The notes: a model not told the origin generated them from the sequence alone. 27,827 nucleotides of DNA from JAVBOV01 sp031550205 (GCA_031550205.1 JAVBOV010000081.1:1-27827); one strand, 5' to 3'; counted from the first letter of the stretch, positions 14,422 through 22,343 are shown. Numbers and translations are program-made.

Positions 14422-15508
14422 AAATCTCCACTCGCAACTCTTGCCTTAACTCATCAATGCAAATCATTTTGCCTTTTTTATCTTTATAATGCCAATATAC
14501 CCAGCCGTTGCAGGCAGACTGGTTTTGCGCCGCCGCCCCAATCTGGTGAATTGAGCCTTCGCCAAACTTGGACTTTAACGTTCCGTCAGACCTGATCTGC
14601 GCTTCCTGCTTGCCTGATGCATCATAAAGCGTATCTCCGACTGCAAGCATTCCGCGTTCCACCACAGCCCCGAACGGCACTCTCGGCTGGCGTTTTTTAA
14701 CAGAATACTCCAAACAAACCTCATCTTCAACCCGCAAAATTTCATCAATGCGCTTTTGCGCACCCTTAACATAAACCGCATCTTTTTCAATGCCGATAAA
14801 ATTGCGGCCGATTTTCTTGGCCACGGCTCCGGTTGTGCCGGTTCCGAAAAACGGATCCAAAACCACATCGCCGACTTTGGTTGAGGCCATCAACACCCTA
14901 TACAGCAAAGCCTCGGGCTTTTGCGTCGGGTGCAGCTTGTTGCCATCCTTGCCTTTAAGTCTTTCTTTGCCGGTGCAAAGCGGAATATTCCAGTCTGAAC
15001 GCATCTGCGTATCTTCGTTCAGCGCTTTCATCGCTTCATAGTTAAATGTATATTTCGAGTTAGGGTTTTTCACCGCCCAAATCAAAGTTTCATGCGCATT
15101 GGTAAAACGGGTTCCCTTAAAATTAGGCATCGGGTTGGTTTTATTCCAAATAACATCGTTTAATATCCAAAACCCCAAATCCTTCAAAATATATCCTACG
15201 CGAAAAATATTGTGATAAGAGCCGATAACCCAAATCGCGCCGTCATCCTTCAAAACGCGGCGTGCGGCCTTCATCCATTCCATTGTATATTCGTCATAAT
15301 CATTAACCGATTCAAAGCTGTCCCATTCCTCATATACGCCGCTCACGCTGGTATTATCCGGTCTGGTCAGCGATTCGCCCAATTGCAAATTATACGGCGG
15401 ATCTGCAAAAATCACATCCACCGAATTAGGCTCCATCTCGTTCATAATTTTAACGCAATCATCATTAATGATTGTATTCAATACTTTCTTAGTTTTTATA
15501 GAGGCCAT
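14411..15508 (-). CDS. ccrM: CcrM-type DNA adenine methyltransferase (GANTC)
   Basis: Methylates the adenine of GANTC, the cell-cycle mark of alphaproteobacteria. The 365-aa beta-class protein starts with the target-side motif IV FADPPYNLQL near residue 35, and has the SAM motif LDPFFGTGTTGAVAKKIGR near 220, with HPTQKPEALLYRV before it. Residues about 270-360 form the C-terminal RAMA-type extension (SIHQIGAAAQNQSACNGWVYW), which in Caulobacter CcrM helps DNA binding. Length agrees with CcrM (about 358 aa). GGTGGG lies just before the ATG. A good promoter is at 15528-15556. It heads an operon with two Ppx/GppA genes and rlmE; no GANTC site is visible in its own leader, unlike the Caulobacter gene. 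Confidence 0.95.
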   Translation of the reverse strand: MASIKTKKVLNTIINDDCVKIMNEMEPNSVDVIFADPPYNLQLGESLTRPDNTSVSGVYEEWDSFESVNDYDEYTMEWMKAARRVLKDDGAIWVIGSYHNIFRVGYILKDLGFWILNDVIWNKTNPMPNFKGTRFTNAHETLIWAVKNPNSKYTFNYEAMKALNEDTQMRSDWNIPLCTGKERLKGKDGNKLHPTQKPEALLYRVLMASTKVGDVVLDPFFGTGTTGAVAKKIGRNFIGIEKDAVYVKGAQKRIDEILRVEDEVCLEYSVKKRQPRVPFGAVVERGMLAVGDTLYDASGKQEAQIRSDGTLKSKFGEGSIHQIGAAAQNQSACNGWVYWHYKDKKGKMICIDELRQELRVEIYGE

Positions 15509-15527
15509 TTCCCACCGTTTCTGGTTT

Positions 15528-15556
15528 TTTATAGTTATAACATCTCATAGCTACAA
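15528..15556 (-). promoter_or_regulatory. Probable sigma-70-type promoter of ccrM
   Basis: Minus strand TTGTAG (15556-15551), 17-base spacer, TATAAA (15533-15528), about 20 bases before the ccrM ATG, so the leader would be short. AT-richness of the region makes chance matches possible. Confidence 0.45.
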
Positions 15557-15699
15557 TATTTATACAATAGCAAGATTATGCCGTAAAGATAGTTATAAAA
15601 TTATTAATATCTTTTTTTATTATATCAGCATAATGCTTTCTGTATCGCATTTGTCACATAACAGGTTTGGTAAACTTATGTTTTAATAACTTTATCCAC

Positions 15700-16515
15700 C
15701 TACGAATTGGTCTTTTTTTCTTGATACATTTTCAAAGTGCTAAAATCGACCTTTGATATATTTTGATTTGTTTTGTTTGGAGCTTTAGTATCACATTTGC
15801 TTATTCTGTTTCTTAATGACGAAATTCTTTCAGATATGTTTTGCTTTTTCTTACTTTCTGTTTTATTAAAAGCTCTTATCGTACGCATAATTGTTTTTGC
15901 TCTATATTGTCCGCTAGGACTATGCTCTGGGTCATTACCGTTTTTAGATGACTGTCTCATAAACATTGCCCACGGCATACTGGTGTGTCCTGCATTTCTA
16001 GCTATCATTTCGCCTGAAACATCTGCAAAGCTCTCTGCCCCATCCATATATTTTGTTTTTACGGAGTCATCGTTGGGGCGCTGCTTAAATTCCAAAAGAT
16101 GTCCCATTTCGTGGGCTAAAAGACCAGGCAGTTTGTCTTTATGAGCTTCTGTGAACATAACATCTGCAACAAACAGAACGGCTTTATCGTTTTCACCATT
16201 CTCCCCTCTCTTAAACACCATACCACCGTTAGGATTTTTCCATTGGTCAGGGGGGCGTATTGCAATGACTAAGTCAACATTGCCTAAAATTTCTTTTAAA
16301 TCTTTATTAATTTTGGAATTACCATTTTTAAAATCTTCTAAAATTTTATTTACTGTCGCAATTTTCTTTTCATCTTGGCATTCTTTAGGAGCCTTTTGTT
16401 CCCTTTCTTCATCTGTGGGAAACCACTCCAAATCTCCCAAGTCATAAACTTCTTTAGGGTTGTTCTTTTCTTTGCGCATTCTGGAAATAAGATAATCTTT
16501 ATCCTTTGCATCCAT
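15700..16515 (-). CDS. Putative HExxH zinc metalloprotease (gluzincin type)
   Basis: A 271-aa protein not assignable to a named family. The zinc site is clear: LLAHEMGHLLEF near residue 138 (HExxH), then 21 residues later Glu in MDGAESFADVSGE, with Asp four on, the HExxH..ExxxD pattern of M48-like gluzincins. There is no signal peptide or membrane segment. The C-terminal 60 residues are rich in Lys, Ser and Asn (ISERISSLRNRISKCDTKAP) and look disordered or coiled. It starts nine bases after the stop of the 460-aa gene with no good ribosome site, so it is probably translated by coupling. It could be an exported effector, a toxin-processing protease or a phage-type peptidase; nothing here decides. 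Confidence 0.7.
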   Translation of the reverse strand: MDAKDKDYLISRMRKEKNNPKEVYDLGDLEWFPTDEEREQKAPKECQDEKKIATVNKILEDFKNGNSKINKDLKEILGNVDLVIAIRPPDQWKNPNGGMVFKRGENGENDKAVLFVADVMFTEAHKDKLPGLLAHEMGHLLEFKQRPNDDSVKTKYMDGAESFADVSGEMIARNAGHTSMPWAMFMRQSSKNGNDPEHSPSGQYRAKTIMRTIRAFNKTESKKKQNISERISSLRNRISKCDTKAPNKTNQNISKVDFSTLKMYQEKKTNS

Positions 16516-16524
16516 CTCATCGCA

Positions 16525-17907
16525 CTATTTACTCACTAAATTTGTCAAGTGTTCAGGAAGGCTAAACATTAAAAATAGTTCTTTAAACTCCGTTCCTGTT
16601 GCTTTAAACTCAGTTTTTACTTCTTTAGCAATATCTTTGAGATCTTTTCTTGCTTTATCAGCTTCTTTTTTTACAAGATTTAGTAATTTATCACCCCATC
16701 TGCCCAAAGTGCTTTTCTTTTTGGTGGGCGCTACATTTTCAACTTCTTTAATTTCTTCTTGCTCCACAGCATTTTCAGCATCTAACTTGTATTTAGCAGC
16801 ATAATTAGGGTTTGACTTAAGTTCATTTTTTTGAACATCTTTTCTTTTAGACATATAATCATTGATTTCTGGGCTTGAAACTTGAGACAGTTCCTTAAAC
16901 TTTTGCCAACGCGGATCATTTTCATAAACTTTTACAAGGTAGCTTTCAAGGTGAGAACCTAATGCAATGTATGAATCTTTAAGTTTATTTTTGTGAGGAA
17001 ATACCGGAGTCTCACTTTTTGTGTGATTAGCTTGATGCTCATTAAGTTGTTCAGCACCGTTTTCCATACCATAATCTCTATAAAAGCGTTGGCCGTCTTG
17101 AGATTTTTCATATTGATGAAAAAATCCTACACCAATTCTCTCACCATTAACCTCGACAGAATTACCACTGTACCCACTTGCTCCAGGAATAAAGCTATTG
17201 TTTGTGTAGGACAAAGCCTCATACGCAGAGACCGTTGCATAGACACATTTCTTGTTCTCAACATTAGATGTAATAGCGTATGCATCAGCAACACTTGAAC
17301 CTCGGTAGATTGTGTTGTCGTCAAGTGTTAAAGCGGATTTAGCTGAATTTTGTAAATTCCTTCGTTTCATAAATGCATCTTGAAGTCTGTCTGTATCTGT
17401 TATCATCTGGCCATTGCCGTTTTGATAATTTTCTTTATATTGTTCATATTCTGCTCTGGTATCAAAACAGTAGGCATCTGTAGGATATAGACCAGCATCA
17501 TAAGTTTTATCTTTTACAAACTCATTTCTAAAATCTTGATCTTCTTGTGATAACTCAGGAGCAGAGTTCGAAGCCATTTGTTCGCCTAACTCAGGATAAG
17601 CATAGGCGAGGTTATATGTGTCGTTTATGCTCTCATAGACATCATTTGTGAAGTTTTTTGCATCTTCTGCAGATAGAACTGGAGATTGGATGCCAGTGGG
17701 AGTTAAGACAGTTTTACTGCTATCTTGAGCTTCAGGGGTGTTATATAAAACAGTATCTATTCCTTTTTCTTTAAGGAGTTTGGCACAATTTTCCAGTTCT
17801 TCAGCAGAAAGAGTTTTGTTTTCTCCGGCAAATCCGATGTTCACAACACAAGACTGGTTAAGCCCTTCAAAGTTATTTGCCATAATTTTACTGTTTTCTG
17901 CCACCAT
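16525..17907 (-). CDS. Uncharacterised 460-aa protein with ADP-ribosyltransferase-like traits
   Basis: I do not recognise this protein with certainty. Residues 1-190 are acidic, with no membrane segment or signal peptide. The middle contains TIYRGSS near residue 200, CVYATVSAYEALSYT near 222, GVGFFHQYEK near 258, QRFYRDYGMENG near 272 and KSETPVFPHKNKLKD near 297. The order Tyr-Arg-Gly, an aromatic-Ala-Thr-x-Ser strand, then a late Glu-rich strand recalls the R-S-E core of ADP-ribosyltransferase toxins, but the match is only by eye. The C-terminal 90 residues are Lys-rich amphipathic helix (NLVKKEADKARKDLKDIAKE). AAGGA lies seven bases before the ATG. It is the first gene of a two-gene operon with the metalloprotease, with its own promoter. 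An effector or toxin role is a guess. Confidence 0.65.
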   Translation of the reverse strand: MVAENSKIMANNFEGLNQSCVVNIGFAGENKTLSAEELENCAKLLKEKGIDTVLYNTPEAQDSSKTVLTPTGIQSPVLSAEDAKNFTNDVYESINDTYNLAYAYPELGEQMASNSAPELSQEDQDFRNEFVKDKTYDAGLYPTDAYCFDTRAEYEQYKENYQNGNGQMITDTDRLQDAFMKRRNLQNSAKSALTLDDNTIYRGSSVADAYAITSNVENKKCVYATVSAYEALSYTNNSFIPGASGYSGNSVEVNGERIGVGFFHQYEKSQDGQRFYRDYGMENGAEQLNEHQANHTKSETPVFPHKNKLKDSYIALGSHLESYLVKVYENDPRWQKFKELSQVSSPEINDYMSKRKDVQKNELKSNPNYAAKYKLDAENAVEQEEIKEVENVAPTKKKSTLGRWGDKLLNLVKKEADKARKDLKDIAKEVKTEFKATGTEFKELFLMFSLPEHLTNLVSK

Positions 17908-17945
17908 AAGCTATTCCTTAAAGAATACAAAGTTTTCTAATAATT

Positions 17946-17974
17946 ATAATACCATAACCTCAAATTTGAGTAAA
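17946..17974 (-). promoter_or_regulatory. Promoter of the 460-aa/protease operon with an overlapping palindrome
   Basis: Minus strand TTTACT (17974-17969), 17-base spacer, TATTAT (17951-17946), about 38 bases before the ATG. A perfect 12-bp palindrome CTCAAATTTGAG (17959-17970) overlaps the -35 end and the spacer, a typical repressor position. Confidence 0.6.
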
Positions 17975-18031
17975 GCCAATTTTGACGAAATTTATGACAA
18001 AATACATGAAATTTCTGTTACAAGAATAACC

Positions 18032-19261
18032 CTATTCATACCTTAACGCATTAATCGGATTCAAAAGCGATGCCTTATATGCCGGATAAAAGCCGAAAAA
18101 CAGGCCGACCAGGCCGGAAAAAGAAAACGGCAGCAGAATATAAAACAAATTAACCTTGGCTGAAAAGCTGCCGAATATCTCAATCATATAAACCCCAAAC
18201 AGCCCCACCAAAATGCCGATAATGCCGCCAATTAAGGAAAGCACCAAAGCCTCCGTCAAAAACTGCAGCCGAATATCCCAGATTTTGGCGCCGATTGCCA
18301 TCCTAATGCCAATTTCGCGGGTTCTCTCGGTAACGGAAACCAGCATAATGTTCATAATGCCGATGCCGCCCACCAGCAAAGAAACTCCGGCAATTGAGCC
18401 CAGCAAAATGGTCATCACCTTTGTTGAGTTTTTCATCATCTCCATAAACTGCGTCAGGTTTCTGACCGTAAAGTCATCTTCCTTGGTTGCGCCCAAACCG
18501 TGCCTCTGGCGCAAAAGCTGCGTAATCTCACCTTCAGCCTTATATGTGCTTTCCATATCCACCGCCTGCACCATAATCATCTTCACCAAATCCGGAAAAG
18601 GCATGCCCATAACTTTTTTCTGCGCGGTTGAAATCGGAATATAAACCGCATCGTCTTGGTCTTGCCCCATGCCGCTCTGGCCTCTGGTTTTGAGCACTCC
18701 CACCACCTCAAACGGCATTCCTTTCAGGCGGATTGTCCTGCCGATCGGGTCAATATCGCCAAACAGCTCCTTCACCACGCTTTGTCCCAAAATTGCCACC
18801 TTGGAAGCGTTTCTGATATCACCGTCGGAAAAATAGCGGCCATATGCCAGTTCCCAATCCCTAATCAAAAAAGCCTTGTTATTTGAGCCGGTAACCGAAG
18901 TTGACCAGTTGCGGTTGCCATAAACCACTTGGTTAACTTCGCTGAGCATCGGCGCCGCCATTGAAACGCTCTTTAGTTCTTTTTCAATGGCCGCTGCATC
19001 GCCAAGCTTCAAGGTTGGCTGCGAACCGCCGCCCATTCTCGCCCCGGAAGAAGTACTGGCGCCTGAGAGCACCATAATCAGGTTTGATCCCACAGACTTT
19101 ATCTGCTCGGCAATCATAATCTGCGCCCCGTTGCCGATTGAGAGCATCACAATCACCGCCGCCACGCCGATAATAATGCCAAGAGAGGTGAGCGTTGAAC
19201 GCATTTTGTTGGCCTTAATTGCCCGAAGTGAAATTGAAAAAACGGTATCAACGTCTATCAT
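18032..19261 (-). CDS. macB: MacB-type ABC transporter permease
   Basis: Inner-membrane subunit of a MacAB-like tripartite exporter (macrolides, lipopeptides or other substrates). The 409-aa protein has one membrane segment near residue 30 (LTSLGIIIGVAAVIVMLSIG), a long periplasmic domain (about 50-280), and three C-terminal segments with the FtsX-type signature GGIGIMNIMLVSVTERTREIGIR. The start at 19261 is preferred to 19279 because GGGGAG is ten bases upstream and it overlaps the ATPase stop by 14 bases. In E. coli MacB the ATPase is fused to the permease; here it is a separate gene, as in many alphaproteobacteria. The substrate is unknown. Confidence 0.9.
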   Translation of the reverse strand: MIDVDTVFSISLRAIKANKMRSTLTSLGIIIGVAAVIVMLSIGNGAQIMIAEQIKSVGSNLIMVLSGASTSSGARMGGGSQPTLKLGDAAAIEKELKSVSMAAPMLSEVNQVVYGNRNWSTSVTGSNNKAFLIRDWELAYGRYFSDGDIRNASKVAILGQSVVKELFGDIDPIGRTIRLKGMPFEVVGVLKTRGQSGMGQDQDDAVYIPISTAQKKVMGMPFPDLVKMIMVQAVDMESTYKAEGEITQLLRQRHGLGATKEDDFTVRNLTQFMEMMKNSTKVMTILLGSIAGVSLLVGGIGIMNIMLVSVTERTREIGIRMAIGAKIWDIRLQFLTEALVLSLIGGIIGILVGLFGVYMIEIFGSFSAKVNLFYILLPFSFSGLVGLFFGFYPAYKASLLNPINALRYE

Positions 19262-19931
19262 CAGAAAAAATCTCCCCATCTACCACTTTAATCACCCTCT
19301 TGGCATATTTTGCAATATCTTCTTCATGCGTCACCAATATAATTGTCCGCCCCAAATCATTGTTCAGTTTGGTAAAAAGCTCCATAATCTCAATGCTGGT
19401 TTTTGTATCCAAATTTCCGGTCGGCTCATCGGCAAAAATAATCGGCGCCTCGTTCACAATTGCTCTGGCGATTGCCACACGCTGCTGCTGCCCGCCTGAA
19501 AGCTCGTTTGGCATATGGTCTTTGCGGTCTGAAAGCCCCACCTGGTGCAAAGCTCTGATTGCTTTCTTATATCTTTCATCTGCTGAAACATTGGCATAAA
19601 CCATCGGCAGCTCCACATTTTCTGCCGCCGTGGTTCTGGCCAATAAATTAAACCCCTGAAACACAAACCCGATTTTTTGGTTGCGGATAACCGCCAGTTC
19701 GTCGGAGGAAAGCTCGCTCACGTCAACTCCGTCCAAAAAATATTTTCCCGCAGTCGGCTTGTCAAGACAGCCCAAAATATTCATCAAGGTGGATTTACCC
19801 GAACCTGAAGGCCCCATAATCGCCACAAACTCACCTTCTTTAATTTCCAAGTTAAGCCCCTTTAGAACCTCTAAAGCAATCTTCTCCATAAAATAAGTCT
19901 TCTTAAGGCTTTCTATTTTTATCAAAACCAT
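19248..19931 (-). CDS. MacB-type ABC transporter ATP-binding subunit
   Basis: A 227-aa LolD/MacB-class ATPase. Walker A is GPSGSGKSTLMN near residue 41, the Q-loop lies in FVFQGFNLLART, the signature is LSGGQQQRVAIARA near 145, Walker B IIFADEPTGNLD, and the switch His is in ILVTHEED. The start at 19931 (MVLIKIESL) replaces a longer frame from 19958 that begins inside the heptamer array and shows no better start. No ribosome site is visible, since the array at 19933-19960 fills the gap after macA. It overlaps the permease gene by 14 bases. Second gene of the macA-ATPase-permease operon. Confidence 0.93.
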   Translation of the reverse strand: MVLIKIESLKKTYFMEKIALEVLKGLNLEIKEGEFVAIMGPSGSGKSTLMNILGCLDKPTAGKYFLDGVDVSELSSDELAVIRNQKIGFVFQGFNLLARTTAAENVELPMVYANVSADERYKKAIRALHQVGLSDRKDHMPNELSGGQQQRVAIARAIVNEAPIIFADEPTGNLDTKTSIEIMELFTKLNNDLGRTIILVTHEEDIAKYAKRVIKVVDGEIFSDDRR

Positions 19932-19932
19932 A

Positions 19933-19960
19933 ATCAAAAATCCAAAATCAAAAATCAAAA
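19933..19960. repeat. Four-unit heptamer array between macA and the ABC ATPase gene
   Basis: ATCAAAA, ATCCAAA, ATCAAAA, ATCAAAA on the plus strand, beginning two bases upstream of the ATPase start and ending two bases from the macA stop. Same unit, number, orientation and intercistronic position as the arrays at 4671 and 11717. Confidence 0.85.
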
Positions 19961-19961
19961 A

Positions 19962-21116
19962 TCATCGTGGCATTCTCATTCTAACCGGACTGGAAGTTGT
20001 TTGAGCACTGCCGTTTTTCTCCACAATCACACTCACTCCTTCTTTTAACTGGTCTGAAATCACTTCCGTATGTTCCTCATCAGCCACGCCGGTTCTAATG
20101 CTGATGCGCTTTGGCTGCCCCCTCTCCAAAACCCAAATTCCCCTGTCTTTATAACGCTTGGTTTGGCCTTTTTCATCGGTCATAAAAAACCTCAAAGCCT
20201 GATTAGGAGCCAAAACCACATTGGTCTTTTCTGCCGTAATAATCTCAATATTTGCAGTCATGCCCGGTTTAAGCAAACGGTCTTTGTTGTCAATCTCAAC
20301 CACCACATCATAACTCACCACGTTCTGCACCGTAATCGGAGAGTTGCGCACCTGCGAAACCATGCCGAAAAACATTGTATCCGGATAACTATCCACTCTG
20401 AATTCAACCACTTGCCCCACCATAACTTTGGCAATATCTGCCTCCACAATCGAGGCAATAATTTCCATCTTGGTCAAATCTTCCGCCACCATAAACAGCG
20501 TCGGGGTCTGAAAGCTTGCGGCCACGGTTTGACCCACTTCAACTTCCTTAGAAATCACAATCCCCTCAACCGGAGAAACAATTTTGGTATATTTCAGCTC
20601 GGTTTCGGCAGACAGCAATGATGCTTCTGCCTGCTTAACCTGCGCCTGCTGCAGTTGCAGATTAACCAAAGAATTGCTGTAATCTCTCTGTGCCGATTCC
20701 AGCTCCTTATCAGCCGAATATTGCGAACTGTGCAGCTTTTTAATGCGGTCTAAATGTTTTTTATTAAATTCAATATCGTTCTTAACCACATCCACCTGAG
20801 CCTTTGCCACATTAAGCGCCGCGCGTCTTTGTTCAACGGTTGCCTCAAACAAAGAGGGGTCAATCTGCGCCAAAAGCTGATTCTTTTTAACCGGTGTATT
20901 ATAATCCACATAAATCTCGGCAATTGTGCCTGAAACCTGCGTGCCGATATTAATGGTTGAAATCGGGTTAATAATGCCCGAAGCGGTGATTCTCTCCGTA
21001 ATATCACCTTTGGTAAGCTTCTCTAAAACGTAGCCGTTTTTGCTCTCCGCTCCGCCCAGCCACCAATAGGCAGCCCCAATCAAAACAACAATAATCGCAG
21101 CAATAATCTTTTTCAT
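19962..21116 (-). CDS. macA: MacA-type periplasmic adaptor (membrane fusion protein)
   Basis: A 384-aa HlyD-family adaptor that links the MacB permease to an outer-membrane channel. The start at 21116 (MKKIIAAIIVVLIGAAYWW) has AGGAG seven bases upstream and gives a clean membrane anchor; a longer frame from 21194 would overlap the divergent promoter. The domain order is anchor, lipoyl half (IGTQVSGTIAEIYVDYNTPVKKNQ near 57), a long coiled-coil hairpin (about 95-175), second lipoyl half (VSPVEGIVISKEVEVGQTVA), then the beta-barrel and MP domains. No TolC-like gene is in the window. First gene of the operon, divergent from the gene at 21263. Confidence 0.93.
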   Translation of the reverse strand: MKKIIAAIIVVLIGAAYWWLGGAESKNGYVLEKLTKGDITERITASGIINPISTINIGTQVSGTIAEIYVDYNTPVKKNQLLAQIDPSLFEATVEQRRAALNVAKAQVDVVKNDIEFNKKHLDRIKKLHSSQYSADKELESAQRDYSNSLVNLQLQQAQVKQAEASLLSAETELKYTKIVSPVEGIVISKEVEVGQTVAASFQTPTLFMVAEDLTKMEIIASIVEADIAKVMVGQVVEFRVDSYPDTMFFGMVSQVRNSPITVQNVVSYDVVVEIDNKDRLLKPGMTANIEIITAEKTNVVLAPNQALRFFMTDEKGQTKRYKDRGIWVLERGQPKRISIRTGVADEEHTEVISDQLKEGVSVIVEKNGSAQTTSSPVRMRMPR

Positions 21117-21181
21117 CACAAACTCCTTAAATAATCTGTAAATTATAACAGCAAATTTCTTTAAAATACCTAAATTTTTAC

Positions 21182-21210
21182 TTGCCAAAAGCAATGTTTT
21201 TGTCTATGCT
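21182..21210 (+). promoter_or_regulatory. Promoter of the plus-strand gene at 21263
   Basis: TTGCCA (21182-21187), 17-base spacer, TATGCT (21205-21210); the start point would be near 21217. This rules out the ORF start at 21182 as the real one. Confidence 0.6.
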
Positions 21211-21262
21211 ATTCATGTTAAAAAATTATTCGCATTTATTTACATTAAAAACAAATATTATT

Positions 21263-21922
21263 ATGGCAGCAAAAGATGCAAAAGAATTAAGCGCAGAACT
21301 GCGAAATTTAAGATTAAAAGCCCTCCCCGGCAGAAAGACCGTTAAGGTTGGTGATGAATTTCTCGAACAAATCCGAGAATGCTTCAAAAAATATACAGCC
21401 ACCATGTACTACAGCTATTTAACTCTTGAACTTATGATGTTTCCCAATAAAGAGGTTAATCATCTGATCAATGAAGAAATAGAAAGAATTGGCGTAAAAG
21501 ACTTCCTTGATACCAACTTCATAATCACCGGATTGTCTCTTGACTTTGTTCCCAACGATTTTTTAAGATTTTTAATCAAGCGCAAAGATATTATCAACAC
21601 GACAATATACGCGCTGAATATAAAAAAACATATCGGAGGAATTATTGAAAGAGAAAAGGTCAGAACCGGAGAAGTTGAAGTTGAAATTGCCAATGCTCAA
21701 GAAAAGATGCTGATTATTGAAAATCTGGTTGAGCAAATGGAAAAAGCGTTGCAGGATGCAACCGAGACCTGCTCTCTTCGCCCAGCAACGGAGCAAATGC
21801 TGAAACAAGCCAAGCTTCTTGAAAAAGAAGAAAGAGAACACGTTAAAAAGCTGTTCAACGCCTTAAAACGCAGACAAGAACGCATAATTCTAATGCAAAC
21901 CGTACAAAAAGAGTACAGCTAA
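21263..21922 (+). CDS. Hypothetical helical protein (219 aa)
   Basis: I do not recognise a family. From the ATG at 21263 the protein begins MAAKDAKELSAELRNLRLKA and is predicted by eye to be almost all helix, soluble and charged, with no signal peptide or membrane segment. The C-terminal third (about 130-215) has heptad-like patterning (EKMLIIENLVEQMEKAL, LEKEEREHVKKLFNALKRRQ) and is probably coiled coil. No ribosome site is seen before 21263, and an in-frame ATG at 21215 close to the predicted transcription start could give a longer leaderless product. A strong terminator follows. It is the only plus-strand gene besides flhX and stands alone with its own promoter, so it is likely real. Confidence 0.7.
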   Translation: MAAKDAKELSAELRNLRLKALPGRKTVKVGDEFLEQIRECFKKYTATMYYSYLTLELMMFPNKEVNHLINEEIERIGVKDFLDTNFIITGLSLDFVPNDFLRFLIKRKDIINTTIYALNIKKHIGGIIEREKVRTGEVEVEIANAQEKMLIIENLVEQMEKALQDATETCSLRPATEQMLKQAKLLEKEEREHVKKLFNALKRRQERIILMQTVQKEYS

Positions 21923-21924
21923 AC

Positions 21925-21958
21925 AAAAAACCGCAGAATTCACTTCTGCGGTTTTTTT
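21925..21958 (+). terminator. Rho-independent terminator of the gene at 21263
   Basis: Stem ACCGCAGAA / TTCTGCGGT with a TTCAC loop, extended by A/T pairs and followed by TTTTTTT, starting three bases after the stop codon. A textbook intrinsic terminator. Confidence 0.93.
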
Positions 21959-21984
21959 CTTCTTATTGTCATCCTAATAAAGTT

Positions 21985-22018
21985 CGCCTTAGTACAATTT
22001 TTATATTTTGTTTACCCC
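21985..22018. repeat. Fragment of the long palindromic element's left arm
   Basis: CGCCTTAGTACAATTTTTAT and the following bases resemble the left end of the element at 22040 (TGCCTTAGTGTAGCTTTTTA) and at 8672. Only the left arm is present, 55 bp before the full copy B. Confidence 0.6.
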
Positions 22019-22039
22019 TCTCCCCTCGTCCTTCTTTCC

Positions 22040-22240
22040 TGCCTTAGTGTAGCTTTTTAGATTTTGTTTGCCCGTTTTGCGTCCTGCGACGAGCCGTTTT
22101 GCCGAAAGAAAAGTAAGGCAATATAAGAACAATAATGGAGACAGGTAAAATATTGCGAGGAGAGCAAAGCGGGCATTACAAAATCTTAGAAAGCGAAACT
22201 CAGGCAGGGTCCTTTGGTTACTTTGGGACGCCAAAGTAAC
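22040..22240. repeat. Long palindromic repeat element, copy B
   Basis: About 200 bp related to 8672-8877. The left arm TGCCTTAGTGTAGCTTTTTA pairs with a right arm ending CTCAGGCA (near 22206); an inner stem pairs TGCCCGTTTTGC with GCAAAGCGGGCA. It ends with a 10-bp hairpin GTTACTTTGG-GACG-CCAAAGTAAC (22217-22240), then six A. Arm differences from copy A are often compensatory (CGCC/GGCG against TGCC/GGCA). This element, the fragment before it and the small hairpin at 22323 account for most of the gene-free stretch between 21959 and 22343; I see no convincing gene there. A 101-codon minus-strand frame crosses it but lacks protein-like features. Confidence 0.8.
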
Positions 22241-22322
22241 AAAAAACCTATGCAGGTAAAATACCAGAAGAAAAATAAAAATGAGATTGCCACAATCTAA
22301 AGCCACAGCTCATGACATTTAT

Positions 22323-22341
22323 ATTACTTTTCAAAAGTAAT
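22323..22341 (-). repeat. Small hairpin just after fmt, like the element's end hairpin
   Basis: ATTACTTTT / AAAAGTAAT around one base, two bases after the fmt stop in the minus direction. It matches the terminal hairpin of the palindromic elements (GTTACTTTTG/CAAAAGTAAC) with an A-T pair for G-C. It may be a solo remnant, or help to protect or end the fmt transcript. Confidence 0.5.
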
Positions 22342-22343
22342 CC

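Noticed and set aside
15509..18031. Prophage or integrative element carrying the protease operon
   Set aside because: No integrase, attachment-site repeats or phage genes are visible at either side.
22001..22306. 101-codon minus-strand frame
   Set aside because: It lies over element copy B; the apparent hydrophobic protein is the translation of repeat arms.
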